From the NCBI RefSeq assembly GCF_027596085.1, contig NC_072458.1, positions 18,015,884 through 18,079,883 of the forward strand: DNA of 64,000 nucleotides, in the 5' to 3' direction. This stretch comes from Anoplopoma fimbria (lineage: Eukaryota > Chordata > Actinopteri > Perciformes > Anoplopomatidae). How positions within the stretch are numbered: position 1 is the stretch's first letter; each line of letters opens with the position of its first letter. Below, in pieces: positions 38,741-48,240 of this stretch. The notes beneath the pieces were generated by a model. The model had not been told where the DNA came from. It ran no database searches and saw only the letters and a program-made list of their open reading frames with translations. A program made the position numbers and the translations under genes.

Positions 38741-40143
38741 CAAACCACTATAAACCACATAACCACTTATAAAGACTTCTTGTCATTTTAAGTGAAGAGA
38801 AAAAGCAAAACAGGATGCTCCAGAAATGTCAAAATAAAGTTCAGGAAAAATGTTTTCCTTTTCAAATTGATGAAACCGAGCAGACAATAAAGTCTGTCCC
38901 TTCTGCAGCTTGTCAAATGCTATGACATTAGTCGCATACTTTTATTTCTTTATTTCTTTTAAATGATATGAATACATAAATATGCACTGGTGCTGTAACG
39001 CACATGGACATTTATCTCTGTAGGAATGAAGTATTTTCCTGTCACTGTGCGTAAAAAGCTGCAGAGCAACACAGAGCTGTAGTAATACTTCCTCAGCTTC
39101 AAAAAAAAATATTAAAAAAAATTAAAAAAACTCCATCTCCTTTCTTAAACAAGCATCTTAAAGCATAAACCAGAGCAAAAGTATAGTGCAGAGGCAAATT
39201 ACTACGAAAACAATAATTGCAGCAGACTAATACGAATATAACAAGTGCTACAAACCACTATAAACCACATAACCACTTATAAAGACTTCTTGTCATTTTA
39301 AGTGAAGAGAAAAAGCAAAACAGGATGCTCCAGAAATGTCAAAATAAAGTTCAGAATTTTTTTTTCCTTTTCAAATTGATGAAACCGAGCAGACAATAAA
39401 GTCTGTCTGCAGTTTGTCAAAGGCTATGACATTAGTCGCATACTTTTATTTCTTTATTTCTTTTAAATGATATGAATACATAAATATGCACTGGTGCTGT
39501 AACGCACATGGACATTTATCTCTGTAGGAATGAAGTATTTTCCTGTCACTGTGCGTAAAAAGCTGCAGAGCAACACAGAGCTGTAGGAATACTTCCTCAG
39601 CTTCAAAAAAATAAATAAAAATAAATAAAAAAAACTCCATCTCCTTTCTTAAACAAGCATCTTAAAGCATAAACCAGAGCAAAAGTATAGTGCAGAGGCA
39701 AATTACTACAAAAACAATAATTGCAGCAGACTAATACGAATATAACAAGTGCTACAAACCACTATAAACCACATAACCACTTATAAAGACTTCTTGTCAT
39801 TTTAAGTGAAGAGAAAAAGCAAAACAGGATGCTCCAGAAATGTCAAAATAAAGTTCAGAATTTTTTTTTCCTTTAAAATTGATGAAACCGAGCAGACAAT
39901 AAAGTCTGTCTGCAGTTTGTCAAAGGCTATGACATTAGTCACATACTTTTATTTCTTTATTTCTTTTAAATGATATAAATACATACATATGCACTGGTGC
40001 TGTAACGCACATGGACATTTATCTCTGTAGGAATGAAGTATTTTCCTGTCACTGTGCGTAAAAAGCTGCAGAGCAACACAGAGCTGTAGGAATACTTCCT
40101 CTGCTTCAAAAAAAAAATAATAAAAAAAAAAAAAAAAAAACTC
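38624..40143. repeat. Three-copy tandem array, unit about 505 bp
   Basis: Units at 38624-39133 (510 bp), 39134-39637 (504 bp) and 39638-40143 (506 bp) each start CATCTCCTTTCTTAAACAAG, run through the same roughly 400 bp, and end in an A-rich stretch followed by CTC or ACTC. They differ by a handful of substitutions and by length of A/T runs, so the amplification looks recent. The first part of each unit is L2-tail body; the rest is not seen elsewhere in the window. Minus-strand ORFs of about 65 codons in units 2 and 3 are by-products. The array stops about 135 bp before the CRE of promoter P2. Confidence 0.93.
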
Positions 40144-40279
40144 CATTCAAATTTGAGGACCCTCGAGTATTTCTATTCTTTCCAAGAATGAAAAAGAAAG
40201 AAAAAAAAAAAAAAGATCTTTTATTATTTGTGCGCCTGCGTTTCTCCGCTCCGCCTGGTCCCGCGCTGCGGAGCCGCAG

Positions 40280-40287
40280 TGATGTCA
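40280..40287 (+). promoter_or_regulatory. CRE-like element of P2
   Basis: TGATGTCA, 46 bp upstream of the beta-RARE, the same position as the CRE-related motif of the mammalian promoter. Confidence 0.75.
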
Positions 40288-40295
40288 GCCCGCCC

Positions 40296-40312
40296 GGGTC
40301 ATCTGAAGGTCA
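40296..40312 (+). promoter_or_regulatory. Second DR5 of P2
   Basis: GGGTCA TCTGA AGGTCA, both half-sites matching RGKTCA. In human RARB2, as I recall it, this position has a weaker pair with AGGTTA as the second half, so the fish site may be the stronger one. Motif evidence only. Confidence 0.65.
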
Positions 40313-40325
40313 GCAGCCTCGGAAG

Positions 40326-40342
40326 GGTTCATGCAAAGTTCA
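40326..40342 (+). promoter_or_regulatory. Beta-RARE, DR5 of P2
   Basis: GGTTCA TGCAA AGTTCA. The half-sites and 5-bp spacing are those of the classical RARB2 element; only the spacer differs from the mammalian one. Its distance to the TATA-like box (4 bp between) is conserved. Confidence 0.92.
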
Positions 40343-40566
40343 CCCGCATATATTAGGCAATTCAATCTTTCATCCTCGCTGGCAAAACTAGTTGGAAATG
40401 AGCTGCACGGGGGGACGGAGAACCCATTCGTCATCGGAGAGGAGAACGTGCTTTTTAAACGCCGTGCGCGATATTTTTGGATAATAGATAAAAAAAAAAA
40501 AAAAAGAAAGATCCTCCAGTTCAGACGGGCTTCACCAATGCTGGAGACCGGGACGGGGAGACCTCA

Positions 40567-40660
40567 ATGACAACACGTCGGGATAGTAATATTACTATTA
40601 CTATTATCATCATTATTATTATTATTATTATTGATGATTATTATGATGATGATGATGGTT
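40567..40660 (+). repeat. (ATT)n/(GAT)n repeat inside the A2 leader
   Basis: From 40588 to 40657 the leader is an imperfect trinucleotide repeat. It lies within the 46-codon upstream ORF 40567-40707, which would encode Ile- and Asp-rich peptide, and it creates several clustered AUGs (from 40634). Confidence 0.85.
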
Positions 40661-40786
40661 CACAAGTCCGAGGCAGCGCGCTGACTGGACACGATGCGAG
40701 AAAATGAGCAAATGAGCATTTGGAGAAATAATTCATGATTCCGGTGCGGGACGAAGGAGAACAAGAGGAGCAGAACCTGCTGTGCC

Positions 40787-40857
40787 AAGAAGAAGAAGGA
40801 GAAGGAGAAGAAGAGGAGGAGGAGGAGGAGGAGGAGGAGGAGGAGGAGGGGGAGAAA
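40787..40857 (+). repeat. 71-nt polypurine (GAA/GGA)n tract
   Basis: Uninterrupted purines, mostly GGA repeats, in the transcribed leader. It has potential for RNA G-tetrad or DNA triplex structure, and encodes poly-Glu in the 40735 upstream ORF. Confidence 0.9.
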
Positions 40858-40870
40858 TCAGCGGAGTTTG

Positions 40871-40912
40871 ATGGAGTTGTGTGCGCTCATGCCGGCGATT
40901 TTTTATCCATAA
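40871..40912 (+). other. Short upstream ORF, probably conserved
   Basis: ATGGAGTTGTGTGCG... 13 codons then TAA, starting in the block GAGTTTGATGGAGTTG that I recall in the human RARB2 leader at the last uORF. It ends 40 nt before the rarb AUG. Confidence 0.6.
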
Positions 40913-40952
40913 CGCACAAACAAGACCACAGTGGAACGACGCGCCCGGCACC

Positions 40953-41109
40953 ATGTTCGACTGCATGGACGTGCTGTCCGTGAGTCCCGGGCAGATGCTG
41001 GATTTCTACACGTCCAGCCCGTCCTCGTGCATGCTGCAGGAGAAGGCTCTGAAAGCCTGCATCAGCGGACTGGCGCACAGAGAGTGGCACCACCGCCGGA
41101 GCGCGCACT
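40953..41109 (+). CDS. rarb: Retinoic acid receptor beta, A2-isoform leader exon (partial CDS)
   Basis: Encodes 52 residues plus one base: [20 protein letters not shown], then [20 protein letters not shown] and [12 protein letters not shown]. This is the A domain (AF-1) of the RARB2 isoform and is close to the human protein over its whole length. The AUG at 40953 has A at -3 and is the first in-frame one. The open frame extends upstream only through untranslated sequence without an ATG. The donor is CACT|gtaggt at 41109/41110, phase 1; splicing to 53076 gives ...AHSIETQS. The exon is driven by P2 and therefore retinoic-acid responsive. The product is a nuclear, ligand-activated transcription factor that works as a heterodimer with RXR. 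No disabling change is seen. Confidence 0.96.
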
Positions 41110-41179
41110 GTAGGTCCAACTTCTCCTCACCTCTTTGCTGGTGTTTGTTCTTGTTTGCTGTTGTGGTTATTGGATCAAC

Positions 41180-41210
<31 letters not shown>

Positions 41211-41390
41211 AGTGCAGGCTGGGTGAGTCACAACAAGTTTGCCCCCCCACCCAAAAAAAAGGGGGCCTCTAGGTTTGATAATTACTGCTGATAATGCTCG
41301 TTTGGAAGCAGATCAATTAGGGATTTGCACTTTAGGAGTTGTTGGGAAAACTCTTGGAAACAGGACGCATGAACGCATCACATGCGCTTC

Positions 41391-41798
41391 ATAGTAATAA
41401 CAGGTTTATTCTGTATAAACACAGAAGGGGGTGTGTTTTTAGACTGACATGATAAAGTGTCATTCTGTGTGATGACATTTTTAATATTAGATTCAACAGA
41501 AAACTCTCCAGAACTTTGTTATTGTTTTTTTTTGTTTTTTAACCCAAAACGTCACATTTCACCACCGTGCGCCGTCATAGAAATAACAGGTTTATTCTTT
41601 ATAAACACAGAAGGGGGGGTGTGTTTTTAGACTGACATGATAAAGTGTCATTCTGTGTGATGACACAAAAAAAAAAAAAAAAAAAGTTTGTTTTTAATAT
41701 TAGATTCAACAGAAAACTCTCCAGAACTTTGTTATTGTTTGTTTTTTGTTTTTTTTTTTTTAACCCAAAACGTCACATTTCACCACCGTGCGCCGTCA
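41391..41798. repeat. Tandem duplication, about 190-bp unit
   Basis: Unit 1 (41391-41577) and unit 2 (41578-41798) share AATAACAGGTTTATTC, TAAACACAGAAGGGGG, GACTGACATGATAAAG, TTCAACAGAAAACTCTCC and CACCACCGTGCGCCGTCA. They differ mainly by an A-run and a longer T-run in unit 2. It sits 280 bp into the intron after the A2 exon. A (GAT)n run precedes it at about 41183-41211. Confidence 0.92.
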
Positions 41799-42234
41799 CA
41801 CATTCTCAGCAGTGGGAGCTGATGTATGGCTTGTCTCAGATCAGTTCAGAGAGCAGCAGCAGCAGCGGGGCTGGAGGAATGCGGAGAGTAAACACAGGCG
41901 GTGTTTCCACACCTCCTCCTCCGCCGGCCGCACATGACAGGAGGCGAGCAGAGACCTGCAGCGCTCCGTGACACTGATTCAGATAAATGACCCCGGGAGG
42001 ACTTTTCAACAAGATTATGGCAACATGTCAACCTGCAGCGTTTTGAATAGAGCAGAGGCTGATCGATGGTTTGTTTTTGTCCCGGTGACTAAGTGGATGC
42101 TTTAAAGGGCGGCTGCATTCCTAGAAATATCTCTTAATAGAATTTACATTTAGGTGATCATGTGAGGATTAAAATATCATAACAATATCATAATGATATC
42201 ATAGTAATATGTTTCCTTTGGAGAGACGTTCTAT

Positions 42235-42343
42235 CTCTAAATTTTAACTTTTACTTTTCTTTTTTTTTTCTTATGTAGCACTTTGAGATTGTTTGCTCAA
42301 TATAAAGTGCATTACAAATAAAATTCATTATTATTATTATTAA
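42235..42343 (+). mobile_element. 3' tail of a non-LTR element
   Basis: TAGCACTTTGAGATTGTTTGCTCAATATAAAGTGCATTACAAATAAAATTC followed by (ATT)n. Tails of this sort end many teleost LINE/SINE copies. No coding part is attached. Confidence 0.55.
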
Positions 42344-44329
42344 AAGAGAAGCAGGATGGTGAATAGTTTGGCTAGAAAAATAACTAGAAATACTCTGATG
42401 CAACAGCTTTAGTCAGGTGTTTTAATAGGGGTCAAAAACTACATTTATGTTCAATATGTCCACAGATCTGGATGGCTTACTGTGAGCCCATGAGCCACTT
42501 GTCAGTGTTTGTTTTTCACTGTCACCCTGCTGCTGCAGCCCCCGTGATTTATCCTCATCTGATAATGACCCGGCCCTCCAGCTGTCATTCCTCAGGAAGT
42601 GTTTGCTCAAGGGCACTCAGGCAAAAAAAGTGGGCTCTTATCAGTGGAGGGGAAAGTGTAGAAAAATGACAGTTGCCACTTTAGAAATGTCTGCTATGCT
42701 GCAGGTCAGGGTTTGATGGAAAGCTCTCTGGAAGCAGAATTTGAGAGAAGACAGAAAACTGCAACTTGTTTTTGGGGGATAAATGGTTTTGGCTCTAAAT
42801 TCAAATCACAAGTTCCCAAAGCGTAATGTTGCAAACCTTAAATTACATTTATCAAAGCTGCCGTCCATTCAATTACTATTATACGTGACAAAGACAACTA
42901 GAAAAATCTTAATTTATGGCGTTTTTGCTTGAAAAAATGATTTAAATCATGAATAACAATTCATTTTCTGGCAGTCCACTAACTGATTGATCAACTTATC
43001 ATTTTTAGCTGCTTAAACCAGTAATAATAATAATACATCAGCATATGTATTTTTTTCTTTCATAATCGTGACGTTAAATTTGTTGATAATGCTTGTGCGT
43101 AAAAATATTCTAAAGTGATTTCTTTAACTTTAATTAAAGTTTTTATTAACGTCATGACAGTTCCGTCACTCAATTTATAAAATTGGATTTGATAAATTGG
43201 ACAGATTTTTCTTTCATTTTGCCCAAATAATTATTCTAAATTACCATCCAATTGGAGACACTTGTAATTAGAGGCGTACTCAAGAATCTAACCTTACTGA
43301 GTCCTAACACCTGACAACCTTTGTCAAAACTATTTGACCAGACACCAAAAAGTAGTTCTGAAATTAGTTTTCTTATTCAGATTTTTCCTAATAAATAATT
43401 CCAATAAGTGCTGAGTTATATTTTCTGTAATTTGAAATTTCTAAATTAACTCAAAATTATTTTATTTATGTCATGACGATCAAATTCCAGCTACTCCGGC
43501 CATCAATCCTCTGTGAAAGCTGCTCATTCTCATGTTCACTATGAATCGCTTATTGTGTGATACATCCTTAACCTCTTTTAAAGTCAAGTAGAAACAGTGA
43601 AATCAGTCGAAAAACACTTTGAAATGAATCAACCACACAATCACTGTCAATATGGTTGATGGTTTCTTACTTAAATTAAAAAATAAATAAAAAAATACTT
43701 AAAAGAGTTACAGTACAGTACTTACAGTAAAACAAGTTTGAATACAATTATTAAAACCTAATCATGAATGTATTAGGAGAGGAGAGTAGATACCATTTTG
43801 GGCTTTTTAGGCCGTTCTTTTATGGTTTAAATATACTTTTTTTAGCATACATTTAAGGGCAGTCAGGTAAAATTAAAATAAATGTCCTGTGAGGTTTGAA
43901 CAGTTGTAGAGCAGCTTGTTAAAAGGTGTGGTCGGACTTTAAGAAGCTAGTTCAGAGGGCCGAAGCCAGGATTTTAACACTACTGAGGTCAAGACGAAGT
44001 CCCTCCATTCACCAAAGTCAAATCCAAAACGCTGCCTTTGTCACTCAGAGCATTAATGTTTGGTGACATAAAAATCTATAGCAGCAGCACACTAAGGTGT
44101 TTTGATTGGCCGTTAGACAATCAGTACAATACAAATGCTCACACTGATCTGATAAGACTCTAAATGGGACAAATGAACCTACTGTTGCTTTTTATTTCAT
44201 GTTTTCTCACCACAAAGTTGTTCACACCACGTAGAAATGCCACGTCGGCCTTTTTCTGCCGTCAGACAGGACACCCCTGCCCGCTTCCTGTTTTGAAGAA
44301 GGCGCTGTTTAAATTAAGACTTTCATTTG

Positions 44330-45010
44330 AGAAAAAAAAAGCCTCTCTCAGGGGTCACTGAAATGTTGCTTTATTAATTTATTTGTTCAGGATAATGGAA
44401 ACCTCCTGGGTGTTAATTAACCGCATTGACAACGAGCCAACCATTAATGCACTTCCTCTTCCAGTTAAGATGCTAATTAAGGATGATCAAGGACCTCCGT
44501 TTTTGGTTTTTTTACGCAGATAAAATGGGCTTTTTGCGGCTGAGGAACGGCTGCACATGAAACCCACGACGTGTGAAAACACAAATGAAGTCCACACTAA
44601 AAAGCATCAAGTCATTGTATCTCATCACAACAAATCCAAAAAGCTATCAGACAAATAAATGGGAAAGGTGATCGACTATAAACGCCGCTGCTATTGTGAC
44701 TTCAAAAAAAGACAGAGTGTGAAGCTCCAGTGTGATATGTGTACGTGCGGCCGATGTGTGTTATGGGATAATTGGGGCCTTTTTGTCTTCAAGGCTTAAG
44801 CGCCTCTGATATGGACATGAAAAGCCATTAGCACAGCTTGCACACCAAGCTAATTTAGTGGGCGTGTGGAATGAAAGGCGGATGGGGGGAAATAAAAAGT
44901 GGTGTACAACAGTGAAAATGAAAGGGGAAGCTCTCTGATGCCAGGCATGTTTAATCGACATGATTAGGACGGCGTCGGGGTCCCACCAGGAGCGATACCG
45001 GCCCTCTAAT
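44330..45010. promoter_or_regulatory. Candidate conserved noncoding region
   Basis: Two homeodomain-site-rich blocks: 44360-44560 (TTTATTAATTTATT, GTGTTAATTAACCG, GATGCTAATTAAGGATGATC) and 44755-45010 (GGGATAATTGG, AGCTAATTTAGTGG, CATGATTAGGACGG). No ORF or repeat. Texture only. Confidence 0.28.
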
Positions 45011-45239
45011 AAATATCAAATACTCGACCACGGCAGCAGGAAAAAAAGCCCCTTTTCATGTTTTATGTAAACATGTTTTCTGATGTTTCTTAGAGTCATA
45101 GCTGTAGCCTTAAAAAAAAGCTCTGAAATATATGTTTTAATCTGGGTCCAGTAGAGAACTGTACTTTGTCATGATGGTTTAGTTGCTGTTTCAGAGGTTT
45201 TTAAAACATTCTTTTACATTTTTTGGGCATGAATGCAAA

Positions 45240-45330
45240 GCGGGTGTATTTGTGTAGCATTCAAAGCGATTCAAAGTGCTTTACATAAATCATAAAGAGG
45301 CCTGGGAGAAAGAAACTAAAGGGCAATATA
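45240..45330. repeat. Teleost interspersed repeat fragment
   Basis: TTTGTGTAGCATTC..AGCGATTCAAAGTGCTTTACATAAATCATAAA is a common fish retroposon segment. Only this piece is recognisable. Confidence 0.45.
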
Positions 45331-47016
45331 AAAAGAAAACAGCTGAGAGTAGAGTGATATGATATGCGGTGTGTAGGAAGACAGTAAGCAGACGTGACCC
45401 AGCAGGAACACAGAGACAAGAGAGCTCTGGTTCTCTCTCCTATTCTGGTCCATAACTAAACATTTCTGATTTGTGGTCTTTTAATTCTCCTTCCTTGGCA
45501 CCAAAAACAAAATATAACCATTTTCGTAATTCTTTTCAATGAAACAATCAAATACTGAGGTGTGCCGGACGATTGAAGTTCCTGCTGCCGATTTTGTGGA
45601 TTATTTATTCATCTGTTTTCTGAAGAACAGCTTCAAAACCAGCTCATTTGCATTTTGATCATGGACAGCTTGTTGCTCATTACAACCTAAACCTTTTTTT
45701 AAAAGTCTTTACACAGAGTAGAAACAGTTTGTGGCAAAATATCCTTTAAAAAAACAACAACTTAGAATCTGCCTCAAACACCTAAACAATCATTTAGATA
45801 CATTAGTATAAATGTATTTCAATTTTAAAAAAATGTTTTGTAAGGGGACAGCTTGAAGCCGGAATTAAATGATTACAACATAATCATGACTGTAAGACTG
45901 GGGAGAGTACTGCAACATTTTGGGCTTAATATCGGTCCGTTGAGGATCAACTTCAGCTGTTTTTTAACCCTTAAATTAACTTATTTTGTGCACATTTACT
46001 TTAACATTAACATATAATGTTAGGTGTAAAATGATGGTGATCCATAGCATTAAAAGATCATATTTTAATTGCAATTGCCAGCAGGAATATTGACAAAATT
46101 AAGGTCTGCAAAAGAAAAAGAAAAACTGCATAAGGCAAAGGTTTTCCCTCATATTTAAATATTTTTTTAACAAAATGTTAACAGCCTCTATATAAAATGA
46201 TCGTCTACATTTCTGTAGCTGAAAAATAATCAATTTTTTTTCATTTCCTTCGTCTATGTGTCAGCTGAAACATTCTGCTTGTTGAATTGGATTTTGTTTG
46301 CCACACCCATCCTACAGCTCCTCATTTCTTTTGACTGTTTCCTAACAGAGCTGACTCCAGTATCCAGTTACGTCTTAATGTCCTGGCAGGGAGGGAGAAT
46401 AAAAAAAAACACACTGGCGCTGTGCTTTTTAAGGCCGCAAATTCCTGTGGATTAAAAAGAAACCTCTCGCATTACAGCCTCCTTATTTCTCTCCTCGCAT
46501 TTTCCTTTCCGTTAGCCCTCTCCCTCGTCATCTGCTTTTTACGGCCGTCTTGGTTTCTCACTTCTCTTTTTATGAAAGCTTTGAAGTGGCTCGCACCTGT
46601 TGAGTTCGGCGCTGCTGCTTCCCCGTCAGCGTGTAGTTTGACCTCGGCGCTGCTATCATCACCACGGGTCGTCGCGAGGTCACAGAGGTGGTCAAAAGGA
46701 CAGGTTTTTGGAGGGGCGGGTTTGATCACATGACTACCTGGGAATATTTAAACCTGAACGCTTAATGACGCGTCGTCAGTACATGAAATGTAAGTCAAAA
46801 TTTGGAGTTTTTCCTCTGTCAAATGTGGATTTCGAAGCCCTGATGAGAAGCAGATCCTCACCTCTCTCCTCTCCCGAACCAGACATGAAGTCAAATAACT
46901 CTTCCTCATTGTTATTTTTCTCCTCCTCGAGTGTTTAAAGCTCCTCTAAATATCCCCCTCTGTTAAAACGCATTGGAGAGCGGAGCAAAGCTGCTTCTCA
47001 TTTGGTGTACTCTGGG

Positions 47017-47029
47017 TGAACTTTGACCA
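47017..47029 (-). promoter_or_regulatory. DR1-like nuclear-receptor motif
   Basis: On the minus strand TGGTCA A AGTTCA: a direct repeat with 1-bp spacing, fitting RXR/PPAR/HNF4-type binding. One half deviates from RGKTCA at its first base. Confidence 0.25.
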
Positions 47030-48079
47030 TTTCCTCTGACCGGGCCGGCTGTATGTGAGCTATGCGCCCGGCGCTCCTGCAGAGAGAAACCTGGAGGAAA
47101 AACACTTCTCAGACTGAACGGAGCGTCAGCTGAGGGCAGGAGGAAGAGGAGGAGGAGGAGGAGGAGGAGGGGGGAGGCTGGATCCACCGACTGGGAGTAA
47201 TATTCTCTTTAATCCTCCCCGGCTATGCCCACTGCTCCACACCCAAATCACCACAGCTTTTCTCCTTAACACAAACCAAATACACAAATACCCCGAGGAG
47301 CTCCAGGAAATGCCTCTCTTTCTCTTCATCCCGCCTCTTTTTCTTTCTTTTTTTTCTCTCTCTTCATTTCTGTTTCTGCTGATCTGTTATAATTTGTCAG
47401 GTTTAATTCAATGACTGTGACTTATCGTTCTTTGCCTTTCAATTGATTTTTTAAGTAAAATTAAGCGCTGCATTTTTTTAAGTGCACCTTCTCCCTTTCT
47501 ATTATCTGCAGCAGAGAAGCAGCTTTTGTCCTAATTCTGAATGCGGCATCGTTGTGTTAAACTGCCTGAGTGCAGCGACAGACTTTGCTTCGGGTTCTTT
47601 GCCATCTGTTGGGTCTTGTGGACCATGTGGGGAGAGTTTTTACATGTCACTGGTTCTCAGACTGGGGGAACTGGATGTAAGGACATAGAGGACACGGAGC
47701 GGATAGATGACGCTGCAGCTCTGCAGATAATTTCTTCATTTCCGATATGTAACCTCACATCCTGACTCACTCTGCTCATTTTGAGCTGGACCAGAGTCAG
47801 TGTTGTGGTTTTTCCAAACTGACCGCGGCGCCAACTGTATGTTTTTAGAGGGGGGGTGCCAAGAGCCTGTAGACAATGAACCGGTAATGACTATTCTCAG
47901 TTGCATTGGATTTGTCTCCATTCTGAGCACGCCATGGCCTATTCTGCACACAGAAATACTTTTTTAAACAAAAAAGTTATTTGCTGACTTATAGGAACAT
48001 TTGGATATTTTGATCTAAAAGAAGTCAGACATGAAAGAAACACAAACGTTGTATCTTTAGAAGTTTGGAAGAAATCTGA

Positions 48080-48240
48080 CCGAGGCTGTTTTCGAAATTG
48101 CATACTAACGCACTATTCATACTAAGTTTGACGTAAAATTGAGTATGTAGTGCGTTCACACTGCATAGTATGTGGATTACCCGTATGTGAGAAATGCCCA
48201 GATGTATACTACACGAGCCAGAATTACTCAGTATGAGAAA
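48080..48240. repeat. Dispersed repeat, probable non-autonomous DNA element
   Basis: GGCTGTTTTCGAAATTGCATACTAACGCACTATTCATACTAAG ... GAGTATGTAGTGCGTTCACACTGCATAGTATGTGG is a recurrent fish repeat pattern. No transposase or clear terminal repeats seen. Confidence 0.45.

Larger units (their letters stand above)
8418..40278 (+). other. rarb intron / region between A1 exon and promoter P2
   Basis: About 32 kb with no credible coding exon. It contains dispersed repeats (13329-13460, 17596-17790, 24535-24600, 26300-26480, 28590-28890, 29446-29575, 31684-32160), microsatellites (16972-17015, 34284-34349, 37417-37493), an L2 tail (38499-38740) and a tandem array (38624-40143). Repeat-poor stretches at about 14780-16520, 22780-23220 and 33900-34160 look like candidate conserved noncoding sequence; the first two hold exact DR5 motifs. 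The remaining AT-rich sequence (for example 8420-13300, 18000-22700, 34900-37400) shows nothing I can name. Confidence 0.75.
40280..40380 (+). promoter_or_regulatory. rarb: rarb P2 (RARB2) retinoic-acid-inducible promoter
   Basis: A compact promoter with CRE-like TGATGTCA at 40280-40287, a DR5 at 40296-40312, the beta-RARE DR5 at 40326-40342 and a TATA-like CATATATTAGG at 40347-40357. The stretch from the beta-RARE through GCAATTCAATCTTTCATCC closely follows human RARB2 as I remember it, including spacing. If the human numbering holds (RARE at -53 to -37, CRE at -99), transcription starts near 40379. Known role in mammals: liganded RAR/RXR binds the DR5 and switches on RARB2, an autoregulatory loop. 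A GC-rich flank (about 40225-40300) precedes it. Confidence 0.92.
40379..40952 (+). other. rarb A2 mRNA 5' leader, rich in upstream ORFs
   Basis: About 574 nt from the inferred start site to the A2 AUG, in one exon as in mammals. Upstream ORFs: 40398-40484 (28 codons), 40538-40570 (10), 40567-40707 (46, mostly encoded by the ATT/GAT repeat), 40634-40684 (16), 40694-40738 (14), 40735-40983 (82) and 40871-40912 (13). Successive ones overlap. The mouse RARB2 leader is reported to carry several overlapping uORFs that control translation, so this looks like a conserved arrangement. The blocks ATAATTCATGATTC and GAGTTTGATGGAGTTG also match human leader sequence as I remember it. Confidence 0.8.
40735..40983 (+). 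other. Upstream ORF overlapping the rarb A2 start
   Basis: ATGATTCCG... runs 82 codons, through a (GGA/GAA)n tract encoding a Glu-rich stretch, and stops at 40983, 31 nt beyond the rarb AUG at 40953 and in a different frame. The AUG context is weak (T at -3), so many ribosomes should bypass it. In human the ORF starting at the equivalent ATGATTCGG is short and stops before the main AUG, by memory. The microsatellite has shifted the frame here. Not proposed as a functional protein. Confidence 0.7.

Noticed and set aside
39446..40146. Repeated minus-strand ORFs of about 65 codons
   Set aside because: The same frame duplicated by the tandem array; begins in A-rich linker and has no domain.
40881..40952. 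N-terminal extension of the A2 protein from a GTG upstream
   Set aside because: No ATG in that frame before 40953, and the 40953 start matches the known RARB2 N-terminus.
40735..40983. Glu-rich 82-residue protein as a real product
   Set aside because: Microsatellite-encoded, weak start context, overlaps the receptor start; treated as a regulatory uORF.
46670..46700. AGGTCA...TGGTCA pair as a RARE
   Set aside because: Spacing is 6 and one half is off consensus.
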